A stretch of DNA of 64,000 bases, taken from positions 124,001-188,000 of the forward strand of contig NZ_LMEZ01000004.1 in the NCBI RefSeq assembly GCF_001426545.1, written 5' to 3'. A model generated the notes under the pieces. That model was given only the letters and a program-made list of their open reading frames with translations. It was not told the DNA's origin and did not search any database. The position numbers and the translations under genes are program-made. This document shows, piece after piece, positions 1 through 9,662 of this stretch. This DNA comes from Mycobacterium sp. Root135 (GTDB lineage: Bacteria; Actinomycetota; Actinomycetes; Mycobacteriales; Mycobacteriaceae). Within the stretch, counting starts at the first letter, position 1; each line of letters begins with the position of its first letter.

Positions 1-6
1 GCCAGC

Positions 7-1158
7 GTGATGGCCGGCTATCGCGGCACGGAGACCAGGGCGACGTGTGCCGACGAGGCCGAGCGCGCCTGGTTGCAAAGCAGCGTCGCACCGCCCTTCG
101 GCTCCGCCAGGACGTCGTTGCGCGTCGTCGACCTGTTCTCCGGCTGCGGCGGCTTGTCCATCGGATTGGCCGAGGCGGCGCGCGCGCTGAACCGCTGGTT
201 CGACCCGGTGCTCGCCGTCGACGTCGATGCGGTGGCCGCGCAGACCTACGCCGCCAACTTCCCGTCGGCCACCACACTCACCCAGGACGTGGAGGCCGTG
301 TTCCCCGGACGCGTCGGCGCCCGGCTGAACCCGGCCGAACGCCTACTGGCCAAGCGGCACTCCGACGTCGACGTGCTGGTCGGCGGACCGCCGTGTCAGG
401 GGCACAGCGACTTCAACAACCGCACCCGCCACTCCGACGACAAGAACGAGTTGTACCGCACCATGGTCAGGGCGGCCGAAGTGCTTACCCCGCAACACAT
501 TCTGATCGAGAACGTCCCGGGAGCCGTCAACGACCGCAGGGCAGTCGTGCAGCGCACCGCCGACGCCCTCGTCGCACTCGGGTATCACGTCTCCGTCGGG
601 GTGGTCGACCTCAGCGAGATCGGCGTCCCCCAACGCCGACGACGACTGGTCTTGATGGCGAGCCTGACGCACTCGGTGACCGTCGCCGAGGTCACCGATC
701 GTCATCGCAGAGAGGGCCGTTCGGTGGCGTGGGCCTTCCAGGACCTCGAATCGGTTCCGGAGTCGGGCCGGCTGGTCGACGAGGCCGCCCGCTCGGCACC
801 GGCGACGCGCCAGCGCATCGACTATCTCTTCGAGAACGGCGACTTCGACCTGCCCGACCGGCAGCGTCCGGCATGCCACGCCTCGGGCGGTCACAGCTAC
901 AAGGCCATCTACGGCCGGTTGGCGTGGGACCGGCCGTCGCAGACCATCACCACCGGCTTCTACAGCATGTGCATGGGACGCTACGTGCACCCCAGCCGGC
1001 GTCGGACCATCACCGCGCACGAAGCCGCACGGCTGCAATACATTCCGGACTGGTTCTCCTTCGACGGTGTCACGCGTCGCACCGCCCTGGCCCGCATGAT
1101 CGGCAACGCAGTGCCCTCGCGCCTGAGCTATGCCGTCGCGGTCGAATGGCTGCGGTGA
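7..1158 (+). CDS. C5-cytosine DNA methyltransferase (first of tandem pair, start uncertain)
   Basis: This enzyme should transfer a methyl group from S-adenosylmethionine to C5 of cytosine in DNA. The standard motifs occur in order: FSGCGG (residues 44-49, SAM binding), GGPPCQG (126-132, with catalytic Cys130), ENVPG (168-172), QRRRR (209-213) and GNAVPS (from 366). The length of 383 residues fits the family. The reading frame stays open to the left window edge, so GTG at 7 or ATG at 10 may be internal to a longer gene. It overlaps the next methyltransferase by 13 bp, so the two are probably co-translated. No restriction endonuclease is visible downstream, and any partner would lie upstream of the window. 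Confidence 0.9.
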   Translation: MMAGYRGTETRATCADEAERAWLQSSVAPPFGSARTSLRVVDLFSGCGGLSIGLAEAARALNRWFDPVLAVDVDAVAAQTYAANFPSATTLTQDVEAVFPGRVGARLNPAERLLAKRHSDVDVLVGGPPCQGHSDFNNRTRHSDDKNELYRTMVRAAEVLTPQHILIENVPGAVNDRRAVVQRTADALVALGYHVSVGVVDLSEIGVPQRRRRLVLMASLTHSVTVAEVTDRHRREGRSVAWAFQDLESVPESGRLVDEAARSAPATRQRIDYLFENGDFDLPDRQRPACHASGGHSYKAIYGRLAWDRPSQTITTGFYSMCMGRYVHPSRRRTITAHEAARLQYIPDWFSFDGVTRRTALARMIGNAVPSRLSYAVAVEWLR

Positions 1159-2288
1159 GCCTGAGGGTCGCCGGGCTGTTCGCGGGCATCGGTGGCCTCG
1201 AGTTGGGCATGGCGGCCAGCGGCCATCACGCGCACCTGCTTGTCGAGAATTCCTCGCCCGCCATGCACGTGCTGCGCCGACGGTTCCCCGACACCAGGCT
1301 GGAGGCCGACGTCCGCGACGTCGCCGCGCTGCCGAAGGGCACCGATCTCGTCGTCGCGGGATTTCCCTGCCAGGACCTCAGCAGCGTCGGCCGCAAGGCC
1401 GGAATCGTCGGCGCCAGAAGCAGTCTGGTCGGTGAGGTCTTACGACTGCTCGAGGGCGGCGACGTGCCGTGGGTGGTGCTGGAGAACGTGCCGTTCCTCA
1501 TCTCGTTGGGCCGCGGCGCCGCGCTGAAGGTCGTGACGTCGGCGTTGACCGAGCTCGGCTACCGGTGGGCCTACCGGGTCGTCGACACCCATGCCTTCGG
1601 CCTGCCGCAGCGGCGCAACCGCTGGTATCTGGTCGGGTCACGGGTCGGCGACCCGCGGGACGTGCTGCTGGCCGACGACTGCGCGAAACCGCCCGTCGCC
1701 TACGGGTATCCGGACGTCGCCTGCGGCTTCTACTGGACCGAGGGCATGCGATCCTTCGGCTGGGCGGTGGACGCCGTCCCGCCGATCAAGTGCGGATCGT
1801 CGATCGGGGTGCCCTCTCCCCCGGCTATTCGCCTGCCGTCCGGCGCGTACGTGACCCCCGATCTTCGGGATACCGAACGGCTGCAAGGATTTCCCGCCGA
1901 TTGGACGCTGCCCGCCGAGGAAGCCGCCCGACCCGGCGAGCGGTGGCGGATGGTCGGCAATTCGGTGAGCGTGCCCGTCGCGGCGTGGATCGGCAGTCGA
2001 CTCGGGCACCCGGGACGCTACGACTCGTCGGCCGACCTGCCGTGGGACGGCACGAAGTGGTCGCGCCGGGCGGCCTGGGCCGACCTCGACGGCGTTGTAC
2101 ACGTGGCGGACGTCGGACCGTGGCCGGTGTGGGAGCCGCGGTTGCCGTTGGTGGACTTCTTGCAGTATCCGGGCAAGCCGTTGTCAGCCAGGGCCGCAAC
2201 GGGATTCATTCGGCGGACGCAGAAGGGCTCGCTGCGGTTTCCCGAAGGGTTCGTCGATGAGTTGGGTGCGTACGCGGCTCTCGGGTGA
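1146..2288 (+). CDS. C5-cytosine DNA methyltransferase (second of tandem pair)
   Basis: This is a second, different C5-cytosine methyltransferase of 380 residues. It shows FAGIGG (12-17), GFPCQ (72-76, catalytic Cys75), ENVP (113-116), QRRNRW (155-160) and a C-terminal MVGNSVS motif. ATG at 1146 overlaps the preceding stop by 13 bp, and GTG at 1155 would give a 4-bp overlap. The frame is open far upstream, but that part runs antiphase through the first gene and is not coding. Two non-identical enzymes in one operon suggest methylation of two strands of an asymmetric site, or two specificities. The variable target-recognition region between QRRNRW and the C-terminal motif gives no specificity I can read. 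Confidence 0.88.
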   Translation: MAAVSLRVAGLFAGIGGLELGMAASGHHAHLLVENSSPAMHVLRRRFPDTRLEADVRDVAALPKGTDLVVAGFPCQDLSSVGRKAGIVGARSSLVGEVLRLLEGGDVPWVVLENVPFLISLGRGAALKVVTSALTELGYRWAYRVVDTHAFGLPQRRNRWYLVGSRVGDPRDVLLADDCAKPPVAYGYPDVACGFYWTEGMRSFGWAVDAVPPIKCGSSIGVPSPPAIRLPSGAYVTPDLRDTERLQGFPADWTLPAEEAARPGERWRMVGNSVSVPVAAWIGSRLGHPGRYDSSADLPWDGTKWSRRAAWADLDGVVHVADVGPWPVWEPRLPLVDFLQYPGKPLSARAATGFIRRTQKGSLRFPEGFVDELGAYAALG

Positions 2289-2312
2289 GGGTCCGACTCC
2301 CGGCGCTAGCTC

Positions 2313-2379
2313 CGTTTTCTGCACCACGGTCGCAATTTCAGCGGCTCAGCGCCAGAGCACAGCCGTGGTGCAGAAAACG
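2313..2379. terminator. long inverted repeat between convergent genes (candidate bidirectional terminator)
   Basis: Perfect 17-bp arms (2313-2329 and 2363-2379; arm CGTTTTCTGCACCACGG) are separated by 33 nt. The element lies between the stops of the second methyltransferase (+) and the L,D-transpeptidase (-). No long T-tract follows the arms. Similar long-armed elements of different sequence occupy two other convergent gaps in this window. Confidence 0.55.
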
Positions 2380-2439
2380 CGCGTAGCGGCCGGATCAGGT
2401 GACACCCAGAGGAGAGCCGCCGACCCGGTGGGGAGCCGA

Positions 2440-3717
2440 CTACGTCAGCTTGCTGCCCTTGAGCCACTGATCCCACGGCACGGTCCAGTCGCCGTTCTGC
2501 GAGACCTGCAGGGGCTTGCCGCCGGTGTTGCGAACCTCGACGACGTCACCGGGCACCGAGAAGTCGAAGAACCAGGCGGCGTTGTCGCCGTTGAGGTTCA
2601 GGCACCCGTGCGAGGTGTCGGTGTTGCCCTGTGCCCACACCGTCGAGTTCAGCTGATGCAGGTAGATGCCGTCGGTGCTGATCTTGGTGGCGTAGGAGAT
2701 CGACTCCTTGTAGCCCAGCCGCGAGTTGGTCGGCAGGCCGAACGTCGATGAATCCATGATCACCGGGTTGGCCTTGTTGAGCACCGTGTACACCCCGGGC
2801 GGGGTGAAGAACGAGAACGTGGTGCCCGCGATGGTCTGGATGCCGCCCATGCCCATCGACGTCGGCATGGTGCGCACCAGTTTCCCGTTGTCGAACACGC
2901 TGACCATGTGCGTGGTGTCGTCGGCGATCGAGACGTGCGAATCGCCGATCTTGAACGAGACGTGCTCGTCCTCCTCGCCGTACAGCCCGTCGCCCAGCGG
3001 CGTGCCGTAGACGTTGCCCGCCACCGTCACGGTGGTGCCTGGCGCGTAGTACTTCTCCGGCCGCCAGTGCGCGGTTTGGTCGTCGATCCAGTTCCACGAG
3101 CCCGCGACCGGCGGGTTGGTGGTGACCGAGAGGTGCCGCTCGGCGTTGGCCTTGTTGTCGATCGCCTCGTCGAAGTGCGCGACGACCACTTCGCCGACGC
3201 CGTAGGTGGCGCCGTCCTGCAGGAGTCCGCCGTCGGTGGTCTCGAAGTAGACCTGGGTCTGATTGCTCGGCGACACCGTGGTGAAGCTGGACTCTTGCCG
3301 CGACGGCATGCCGTTGGGGCCCTTGGCGAGCACCGTCAGCGTGTAGGCGCGACCGTAGCCGAGCTGAATCGTCGGCTTCCAGGTCGTGTGGTCCGGCGTC
3401 AACACACCCGGGATGACCTTCCCGCCGTCATTGGTCATGGTGACGTCGGTAATGGTGCCCGTCGTGGCGGTGACCATCACCGGGCTCGCGGGATTGACCT
3501 TTCCGGCGGCGGGCGCCGGGACGACCGACAGCTCGGCGGGCGCCGAGCTGGGCACTGCGGCGGGCTGCGCCGCCTCGACGAGGTTCTTCGGCGCGGCCAG
3601 CACCTGGCAGCCGTGCACACACCGTTCCGACCCGCTCACCACGACACCACCGAGGACGGCCAGCACCGCGAAGGAGGCGGCCAACCACGTTCCACGGGCA
3701 CGACGAATAGACGTCAA
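2440..3717 (-). CDS. L,D-transpeptidase (LdtMt2-like), exported, membrane-anchored
   Basis: This envelope enzyme should form 3-3 cross-links in peptidoglycan. A signal or anchor segment lies near residues 10-30, followed by an Ala/Pro-rich linker, Ig-like (Big_5-type) domains and a C-terminal YkuD catalytic domain. The catalytic motif TSHGCLNL holds the nucleophile Cys372, and an HQLNSTVWAQGN stretch precedes it. The C-terminal region (VIMDSSTFGLP, DWTVPWDQW) resembles M. tuberculosis LdtMt2 more than LprQ, from memory. The frame opens at 3825, but TTG at 3717 has a GGAG 5 nt upstream and puts the anchor at the amino end, giving 425 residues. ATG at 3795 is the alternative. No clear lipobox is seen. 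Confidence 0.88.
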   Translation of the reverse strand: MTSIRRARGTWLAASFAVLAVLGGVVVSGSERCVHGCQVLAAPKNLVEAAQPAAVPSSAPAELSVVPAPAAGKVNPASPVMVTATTGTITDVTMTNDGGKVIPGVLTPDHTTWKPTIQLGYGRAYTLTVLAKGPNGMPSRQESSFTTVSPSNQTQVYFETTDGGLLQDGATYGVGEVVVAHFDEAIDNKANAERHLSVTTNPPVAGSWNWIDDQTAHWRPEKYYAPGTTVTVAGNVYGTPLGDGLYGEEDEHVSFKIGDSHVSIADDTTHMVSVFDNGKLVRTMPTSMGMGGIQTIAGTTFSFFTPPGVYTVLNKANPVIMDSSTFGLPTNSRLGYKESISYATKISTDGIYLHQLNSTVWAQGNTDTSHGCLNLNGDNAAWFFDFSVPGDVVEVRNTGGKPLQVSQNGDWTVPWDQWLKGSKLT

Positions 3718-3926
3718 CAAAACTCCATTGATTTCACGAACTGACGAGAAGACGAGCCCCAATGGTAGGTGGTCGGAAGCCACTATTCGCAACATGTGTG
3801 ACGGCACGATCCGGTTACGTGTCAACGAGTAACGAACGGGTAAGACACGCCGAGGAACAAGGTGACGGCCGACACCTCCGCGAGGCCAAAGAGCTGCGTT
3901 CGCCGGGGGTCCCGAGAACGGAGTGA

Positions 3927-4892
<966 letters not shown>

Positions 4893-4898
4893 CTACCT

Positions 4899-4964
4899 CC
4901 GCCGAGTGTGGAGTCGTTCCACGCCGAGACACCTCGGCGCGTGCATCAACTCCACACTCGGCGG
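4899..4964. terminator. nested palindrome between convergent genes (candidate bidirectional terminator)
   Basis: Perfect 16-bp outer arms (4899-4914 and 4949-4964; CCGCCGAGTGTGGAGT) enclose a second perfect hairpin with 7-bp arms (4922-4928 and 4933-4939, CGCCGAG/CTCGGCG) and an ACAC loop. The element fills the gap between the Ag85-like gene (+) and the NYN-domain gene (-). Confidence 0.6.
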
Positions 4965-4970
4965 GCAGGG

Positions 4971-5903
4971 TTAGGACTCGTTACGCAGTTTCACCATCCG
5001 CGTCGTGGAGCTCTCGTCGAGCACCACGACGTCGGATCGTGAGCGCAGGAAGTCACTGAACGACCGAAAACCCAGCGACTTCTCGCTGAACGACGGGTCC
5101 ATCCGCTTCATCTGCGCCTTGACCGCGGAGTTGTGGAGCCACTCGACGTCGTCCTTCTCCAAGCCGATCAGCAATGCGCGTCGCAGCAACCCCGTCGCGT
5201 CGGCCTGCGGGTCCGGCGCCTCGGGCTCCTCCTCCACGGCCTGCGGCCGGGTGGCGCGGCGGCGCGGCGCACGCTTCTTGGGCTCGGGTTCCGGCTCGCC
5301 CTCGACCGTGCCTTCGCCGTCGGCCTCGGCCTTGACCGGAGCGGGGGTCGGCTCGAAGACCGGGACGCCGGGCAGCGCGTCGTAGATGACGAAGTCGTCG
5401 CACGCCGCCGCGAGGGACCGGCTCGACGAGCCCGCGACCCCGATGCCGACGACGTAGCGGCCGAGCCGCTTGCACCGCTGAGCCAACGCGATGTAGTCGG
5501 AGTCGCCGGCGACGATCACCACGTGCGTCAGGTCGGGCAGGCGGAACATGTCCTCAACGGCGTCGACCGCGAGCCGGATGTCGGCGCCGTTCTTGCCATA
5601 CGCCGCGGCGGGGAACAGCTGAACCAGGTCCACCGCCCGGCTCACCAACTGACCGCGGTAACCGGCGTTGACGTCGGCCGACCAGTCGGCGTAGGCGCGG
5701 GTCAGCACCAGGGTCCCGAACGACGAGGCGAAGTCGATGATGGCGCCGACGTCGACCGTCGCGCGGGCCAGCCGGTCGACCTCCAGCCCCTTGGTCTTGT
5801 CGCGCTGAAACGAGTTGCGACCGTTCACTTGGTCGTATCGCGAGATCACGATGTTGTCGAAATCGAGGTAGACCGCGACGCGGGTGTCCTCACGTTCTGT
5901 CAT
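4971..5903 (-). CDS. NYN-domain (PIN-like) protein with C-terminal OST-HTH/LOTUS-like domain
   Basis: This is a putative RNA-processing nuclease. The N-terminal NYN domain has the acidic signature YLDFDNI near residues 10-16 and a GDSDY motif after VVIVAG, typical of the metal-binding site of this PIN-like fold. A charged Pro/Glu/Arg-rich linker follows. The last 70 or so residues (DDVEWLHNSAVKAQMKRMD, then LGFRSFSDFLRS) look like a LOTUS/OST-HTH RNA-binding domain. The frame opens at GTG 5939. I prefer ATG 5903 because CAGACT, a weak -10, lies exactly 6 nt before it, as in other leaderless genes here. The substrate is unknown. Confidence 0.82.
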   Translation of the reverse strand: MTEREDTRVAVYLDFDNIVISRYDQVNGRNSFQRDKTKGLEVDRLARATVDVGAIIDFASSFGTLVLTRAYADWSADVNAGYRGQLVSRAVDLVQLFPAAAYGKNGADIRLAVDAVEDMFRLPDLTHVVIVAGDSDYIALAQRCKRLGRYVVGIGVAGSSSRSLAAACDDFVIYDALPGVPVFEPTPAPVKAEADGEGTVEGEPEPEPKKRAPRRRATRPQAVEEEPEAPDPQADATGLLRRALLIGLEKDDVEWLHNSAVKAQMKRMDPSFSEKSLGFRSFSDFLRSRSDVVVLDESSTTRMVKLRNES

Positions 5904-6148
5904 GGGTTCAGTCTGGGCCGCGCGCTCGCCGAGTGTCACCTCGGGTCCGGCGAACGCATTTTCAGCAACTCGTCAGCCGCGGTTCCGCAAACCACGCCGT
6001 GGATCTGGCCGACTAAAAGGTCGCCCGCCTCGCCGCGTCGGCGTCGAACTGGCGGTGGCGCGGGGATAGAGTCGATGGGCCGGCATGGTGAAGAAGACGC
6101 TGGGCGGCACGGCCCCGAAGCCACGATCGATAGCCGACAGGTTGGTTC

Positions 6149-7081
6149 ATGAATTCTTCGAGCGAGACGCAAACCCCGTCACCTGCGCAGTCCCAGTGGC
6201 TGTCCAAGTCGGCGTCACAGACGCGTGGGTCGGACAAGAAGGAAGTCCAGTTCCACTACGACATCAGCAATGAGTTCTTCAAGCTGTGGCAGGACCCGAA
6301 CCAGGTCTACAGCTGCGCGTACTTCGAGAAGGACGACTACACGCTCGAGCAGGCGCAGTTGGCGAAGATCGACCTGTCGCTCGGCAAGCTCGGCCTCGAA
6401 CCCGGCATGACGTTGCTCGACATCGGCTGCGGCTGGGGCGCCACGATCAACCGCGCCGTCGAGAAGTACGACGTCAACGTCATCGGCCTGACGCTGTCGG
6501 AGAACCAGAAGCGCCACATCGAAGAGCGCTGGCTCGCCAACTACAAGGGCAACCGGACGATGGACGTCCGCCTGCAGCCGTGGGAGGACTTCAGCGGCAA
6601 GGTCGACCGCATCGTCTCGATCGGCGCCTTCGAGCACTTCGGCTTCAACAAGTACGACGACTACTTCAAGAAGACCTACGACTGGCTGCCCGACGACGGC
6701 GTGCAGATGCTGCACACGATCACCATCCCCGAGGATGAGGAGATCAAGGCCAAGAAGCTGCCGCTCACCATGTCGCGGGTGCGCTTCATCAAGTTCATCA
6801 TGGACGAGATCTACCCCGGCGGTCGTCTGCCGCTGGCGTCGATGGTGACCAACCACGCCATCAAGGCCGGTTACAAGGTCACCCAAGAACAGCACCTTCA
6901 GCCGCACTACGTGAAGACGCTGGACACCTGGGCGGCCAATCTCGAAGCCAACAAGGACGAGGCCATCGAGATCACCAACGAGGTCATCTACGAACGCTTC
7001 CTCAAGTACCTCACCGGCTGCGCCGACCTGTTCCGCGAGGGCTACACCGACGTCGTCCAATTCACTTGCGTGAAGGCGTAA
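6149..7081 (+). CDS. Cyclopropane mycolic acid synthase family SAM methyltransferase
   Basis: This enzyme should modify double bonds in meromycolate chains using SAM, by cyclopropanation or methyl addition. The family features are complete: FHYDISNEFF and YSCAYFE at the N-terminus, the SAM motif DIGCGWGA, GLTLSENQ, the active-site block SIGAFEHFG, MLHTITIP (His at the CmaA1 bicarbonate-site position, from memory), and a QFTCVK end. The 310-residue length is slightly above CmaA1 because of an extra polar N-terminus. The start is ATG 6149. It lies 94 bp upstream of a second paralogue. Which mycolate position it modifies cannot be told from sequence. Confidence 0.92.
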   Translation: MNSSSETQTPSPAQSQWLSKSASQTRGSDKKEVQFHYDISNEFFKLWQDPNQVYSCAYFEKDDYTLEQAQLAKIDLSLGKLGLEPGMTLLDIGCGWGATINRAVEKYDVNVIGLTLSENQKRHIEERWLANYKGNRTMDVRLQPWEDFSGKVDRIVSIGAFEHFGFNKYDDYFKKTYDWLPDDGVQMLHTITIPEDEEIKAKKLPLTMSRVRFIKFIMDEIYPGGRLPLASMVTNHAIKAGYKVTQEQHLQPHYVKTLDTWAANLEANKDEAIEITNEVIYERFLKYLTGCADLFREGYTDVVQFTCVKA

Positions 7082-7175
7082 TTGACGGCGGTGTAGTAGT
7101 TTTTGCACACTGAAGTTTTGTTGAACGAGGACCGTAGCGACCTGGTCCGCTCCATCGGGTGAAGGAATGTCGCAC

Positions 7176-8072
7176 ATGGTTGAGACGAAGGCCGAATCGA
7201 CGAAGAAGTCGACGGCAATGGAGCCACACTTCGAAGAGGTACAGGCGCACTACGACCTGTCCGACGACTTCTTCGGGTTGTTCCAGGATCCGTCGCGGAC
7301 CTACAGCTGCGCGTACTTCGAGCGTGCCGACATGACGCTCGAAGAGGCGCAGATGGCCAAGATCGACCTTGCCCTCGGCAAGCTCGACCTGAAGCCCGGC
7401 ATGACCTTGCTCGACGTCGGGTGCGGCTGGGGCTCGGTCATGCAGCGCGCTATCGAGAAGTACGACGTCAACGTGGTCGGGCTGACGCTGAGCAAGAACC
7501 AGTCGAAGTTCGCGCAGGAACTGTTGGACGGCATCGACACTCAGCGGTCGCGTCGGGTGTTGCTGATGGGCTGGGAGCAGTTCGACGAGCCCGTCGACCG
7601 CATCGTCAGCCTCGAAGCCATCGAGGCGTTCCCTCAGGAGCGGTACGCGCCGTTCTTCCAGTTCTGCAGCAGCATCCTGCCCGCTGACGGCCGGATGCTG
7701 ATCCAGGCGATCCTCGGACACCCGCTGAAGCGCTGGCCCGAGATGGGCATCCCGATCGTGATGACCGACCTGCGGTTCATGCGCTTCATCGCCAAGGAGA
7801 TCTTCCCCGGCGGTTCGGTTCCGTGCGACGACGACATCGTCAACCTGTCGGAGGCCGCCGGGTTCACCGTCGCGGAGAAGCAGCTGCTCGACGAGCACTA
7901 CGTCCGCACGCTGGACTTGTGGGCCACCGCGCTCGAGGAGCATCACGACGAAGCGGTCGTGGCCACCTCCGAGGAGGTCTACCAGCGGTACATGAAGTAC
8001 CTGGTGGGCTGCAGCGACTTCTTCAAGCGTGGCATCAGCGAGTTGGGGCAGTTCACTCTGGTCAAGGGCTAA
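7176..8072 (+). CDS. Mycolic acid methyltransferase, UmaA/MmaA-like, variant active site
   Basis: This second mycolate-modifying SAM methyltransferase keeps EPHFEEVQAHYDLSDDFF, YSCAYFER, DVGCGWGS and GLTLSKNQ. The usual GAFEHFG block reads EAIEAFPQE, and the position matching CmaA1 His167 is Gln (MLIQAIL instead of MLLHTIT). From memory, MmaA4, the hydroxymycolate synthase, also has Gln there and UmaA also has EAF. Product chemistry may therefore differ from plain cyclopropanation. ATG at 7176 is preferred over ATG 7167, because AAGGA (7162-7166) sits 9 nt before the former and directly against the latter. The MFS gene follows with no gap. Confidence 0.88.
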   Translation: MVETKAESTKKSTAMEPHFEEVQAHYDLSDDFFGLFQDPSRTYSCAYFERADMTLEEAQMAKIDLALGKLDLKPGMTLLDVGCGWGSVMQRAIEKYDVNVVGLTLSKNQSKFAQELLDGIDTQRSRRVLLMGWEQFDEPVDRIVSLEAIEAFPQERYAPFFQFCSSILPADGRMLIQAILGHPLKRWPEMGIPIVMTDLRFMRFIAKEIFPGGSVPCDDDIVNLSEAAGFTVAEKQLLDEHYVRTLDLWATALEEHHDEAVVATSEEVYQRYMKYLVGCSDFFKRGISELGQFTLVKG

Positions 8073-9656
8073 GTGACGGCGCCCATCTCGACGTGGGCGC
8101 CGCTGCGCTCACCGGTCTACCGTGCACTGTGGATCGCGCAACTGGTCTCCAATCTCGGCACCTGGATGCAGACCGTCGGGGCGCAGTGGATGTTGGTTGG
8201 CGACCCACGCGCGGCCATCCTGGTTCCGTTGGTGCAGACCGCGACCACGCTGCCGGTGCTGCTGCTCGCGTTGCCGTCGGGTGTCCTGGCTGACCTGGTC
8301 GACCGCCGCCGGCTGCTCATCGCGACGCAGGGGGCGATGGCCGCGGGGGTCGGGCTGCTCGCCACGTTGACCGGCTTCGGGCTGACGACGCCAGCGGTGC
8401 TGCTGATGCTGCTGTTCGTCATCGGGTGCGGGCAGGCGCTGACGGCCCCGGCGTGGCAGGCGATTCAGCCCGATCTGGTTCCCGCCCAGCAGATTCCGGC
8501 GGCGGCCGCGTTGGGCAGCATGAGCTTGAACGGGGCCCGGGCGATCGGCCCCGCCATCGCAGGCGTGCTGGTGTCGGTGGCGGGCCCGACGTCGGTCTTC
8601 GCACTCAACGCCGTGTCCTTCGTCGGGATCGTCGTCGTGCTGGTGTGGTGGCGCCGGCCCGCGGTCGAACGCGACTACCCACCCGAGCGCGCGCTGGCCG
8701 CCCTGAGCGCGGGCGGACGGTTCATCCGCAGTTCGCCGATCGTGCGGCGGATCTTGCTGCGCGCGGCGTTGTTCATCGCCCCGGCGAGCGCACTGTGGGG
8801 ACTGCTGCCGGTGATCGCGGCGAACCGTCTTGGGTTGTCGTCGTCGGGTTACGGTCTGCTGCTCGGCGCGCTCGGCCTCGGTGCCGTCATGGGCGCGTTC
8901 CTGTTGGGCCGCCTGCGCTCCCGCTTCGGCCAGAACCTCCTGCTGACCGCAGGCGCGGCCGGGTTCGCGGTCGCCACCGTGACGCTGGCGTTGGTGACTG
9001 TGTTCTGGATCGTGTTGCTCGCGTTGATCATTGGTGGCGCGTCGTGGCTGCTGTCGCTGTCGACGCTCAACGCCTCGATGCAGCTGAGCCTGCCCGCGTG
9101 GGTGCGGGCCCGCGGGCTGTCGGTGTACCAGTTGATCTTCATGGGCGGGCAGGCGCTGGGTTCGGTGGTGTGGGGCCTGGTTGCAGGCGCCTCGACCAGT
9201 TCGATCAGCCTGCTGGTCAGCTCGGGCCTGTTGGTGGTGTGCTCGCTGTCGTCGTTGTGGTGGCCACTGCACGCGAAGACCAGCAGCCTCGACCTGACGC
9301 CGTCGTCGCACTGGCCCGAGCCGACGCTGATCTTCGAGCCGGAACCGCTCGACGGTCCGGTGCTGGTGCTGACCTCCTACCGCGTCGACCCGGCCGACGA
9401 AGAGAACTTCCTGGCCGCGATGAAGGTGCTCGGCCGATCGCGCCAACGCACCGGCGCCTCGCAGTGGCGACTGTTCCGCAGCGTCGAACACGAGTCCACG
9501 TTCAAGGAGACGTTCATCGTGCGCTCCTGGGGTGAGCACATGCACCAGCACTACACGCGGCTCACCGGTCAGGACCTCATGATCGAGCAGGCCGTCGAGC
9601 GCTACACCGAAGGAGTGCCGGTCTCCGAGCACTACCTCGCGGTGCGCGAACCCTAG
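8073..9656 (+). CDS. MFS exporter (EntS-like) with C-terminal ABM-like domain
   Basis: The first 400 or so residues form a hydrophobic 12-helix major facilitator of the MFS_3/EntS type: RALWIAQLVSNLGTWMQTVG at the start, then DLVDRRRLL between helices 2 and 3. The last 90 or so residues are soluble (VLTSYRVDPADEENFLAAMK, then WRLFRSVEHESTFKETF). They resemble antibiotic-biosynthesis-monooxygenase-like ferredoxin-fold domains, so this looks like a fusion. GTG at 8073 directly abuts the TAA of the methyltransferase, which implies co-transcription. The substrate is unknown; lipid or drug export is only inferred from position. Confidence 0.82.
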   Translation: MTAPISTWAPLRSPVYRALWIAQLVSNLGTWMQTVGAQWMLVGDPRAAILVPLVQTATTLPVLLLALPSGVLADLVDRRRLLIATQGAMAAGVGLLATLTGFGLTTPAVLLMLLFVIGCGQALTAPAWQAIQPDLVPAQQIPAAAALGSMSLNGARAIGPAIAGVLVSVAGPTSVFALNAVSFVGIVVVLVWWRRPAVERDYPPERALAALSAGGRFIRSSPIVRRILLRAALFIAPASALWGLLPVIAANRLGLSSSGYGLLLGALGLGAVMGAFLLGRLRSRFGQNLLLTAGAAGFAVATVTLALVTVFWIVLLALIIGGASWLLSLSTLNASMQLSLPAWVRARGLSVYQLIFMGGQALGSVVWGLVAGASTSSISLLVSSGLLVVCSLSSLWWPLHAKTSSLDLTPSSHWPEPTLIFEPEPLDGPVLVLTSYRVDPADEENFLAAMKVLGRSRQRTGASQWRLFRSVEHESTFKETFIVRSWGEHMHQHYTRLTGQDLMIEQAVERYTEGVPVSEHYLAVREP

Positions 9657-9662
9657 CGGGAA

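Noticed and set aside
45..1145. Amino-terminal 367 codons of the long frame containing the second methyltransferase
   Set aside because: Arg-rich, low-complexity translation that overlaps the clear first methyltransferase. It is an out-of-frame shadow in high-GC DNA.
8109..9632. 507-codon minus-strand frame opposite the MFS gene
   Set aside because: Gln/Arg/His-rich shadow without any domain. The plus-strand protein has clear membrane helices and motifs.
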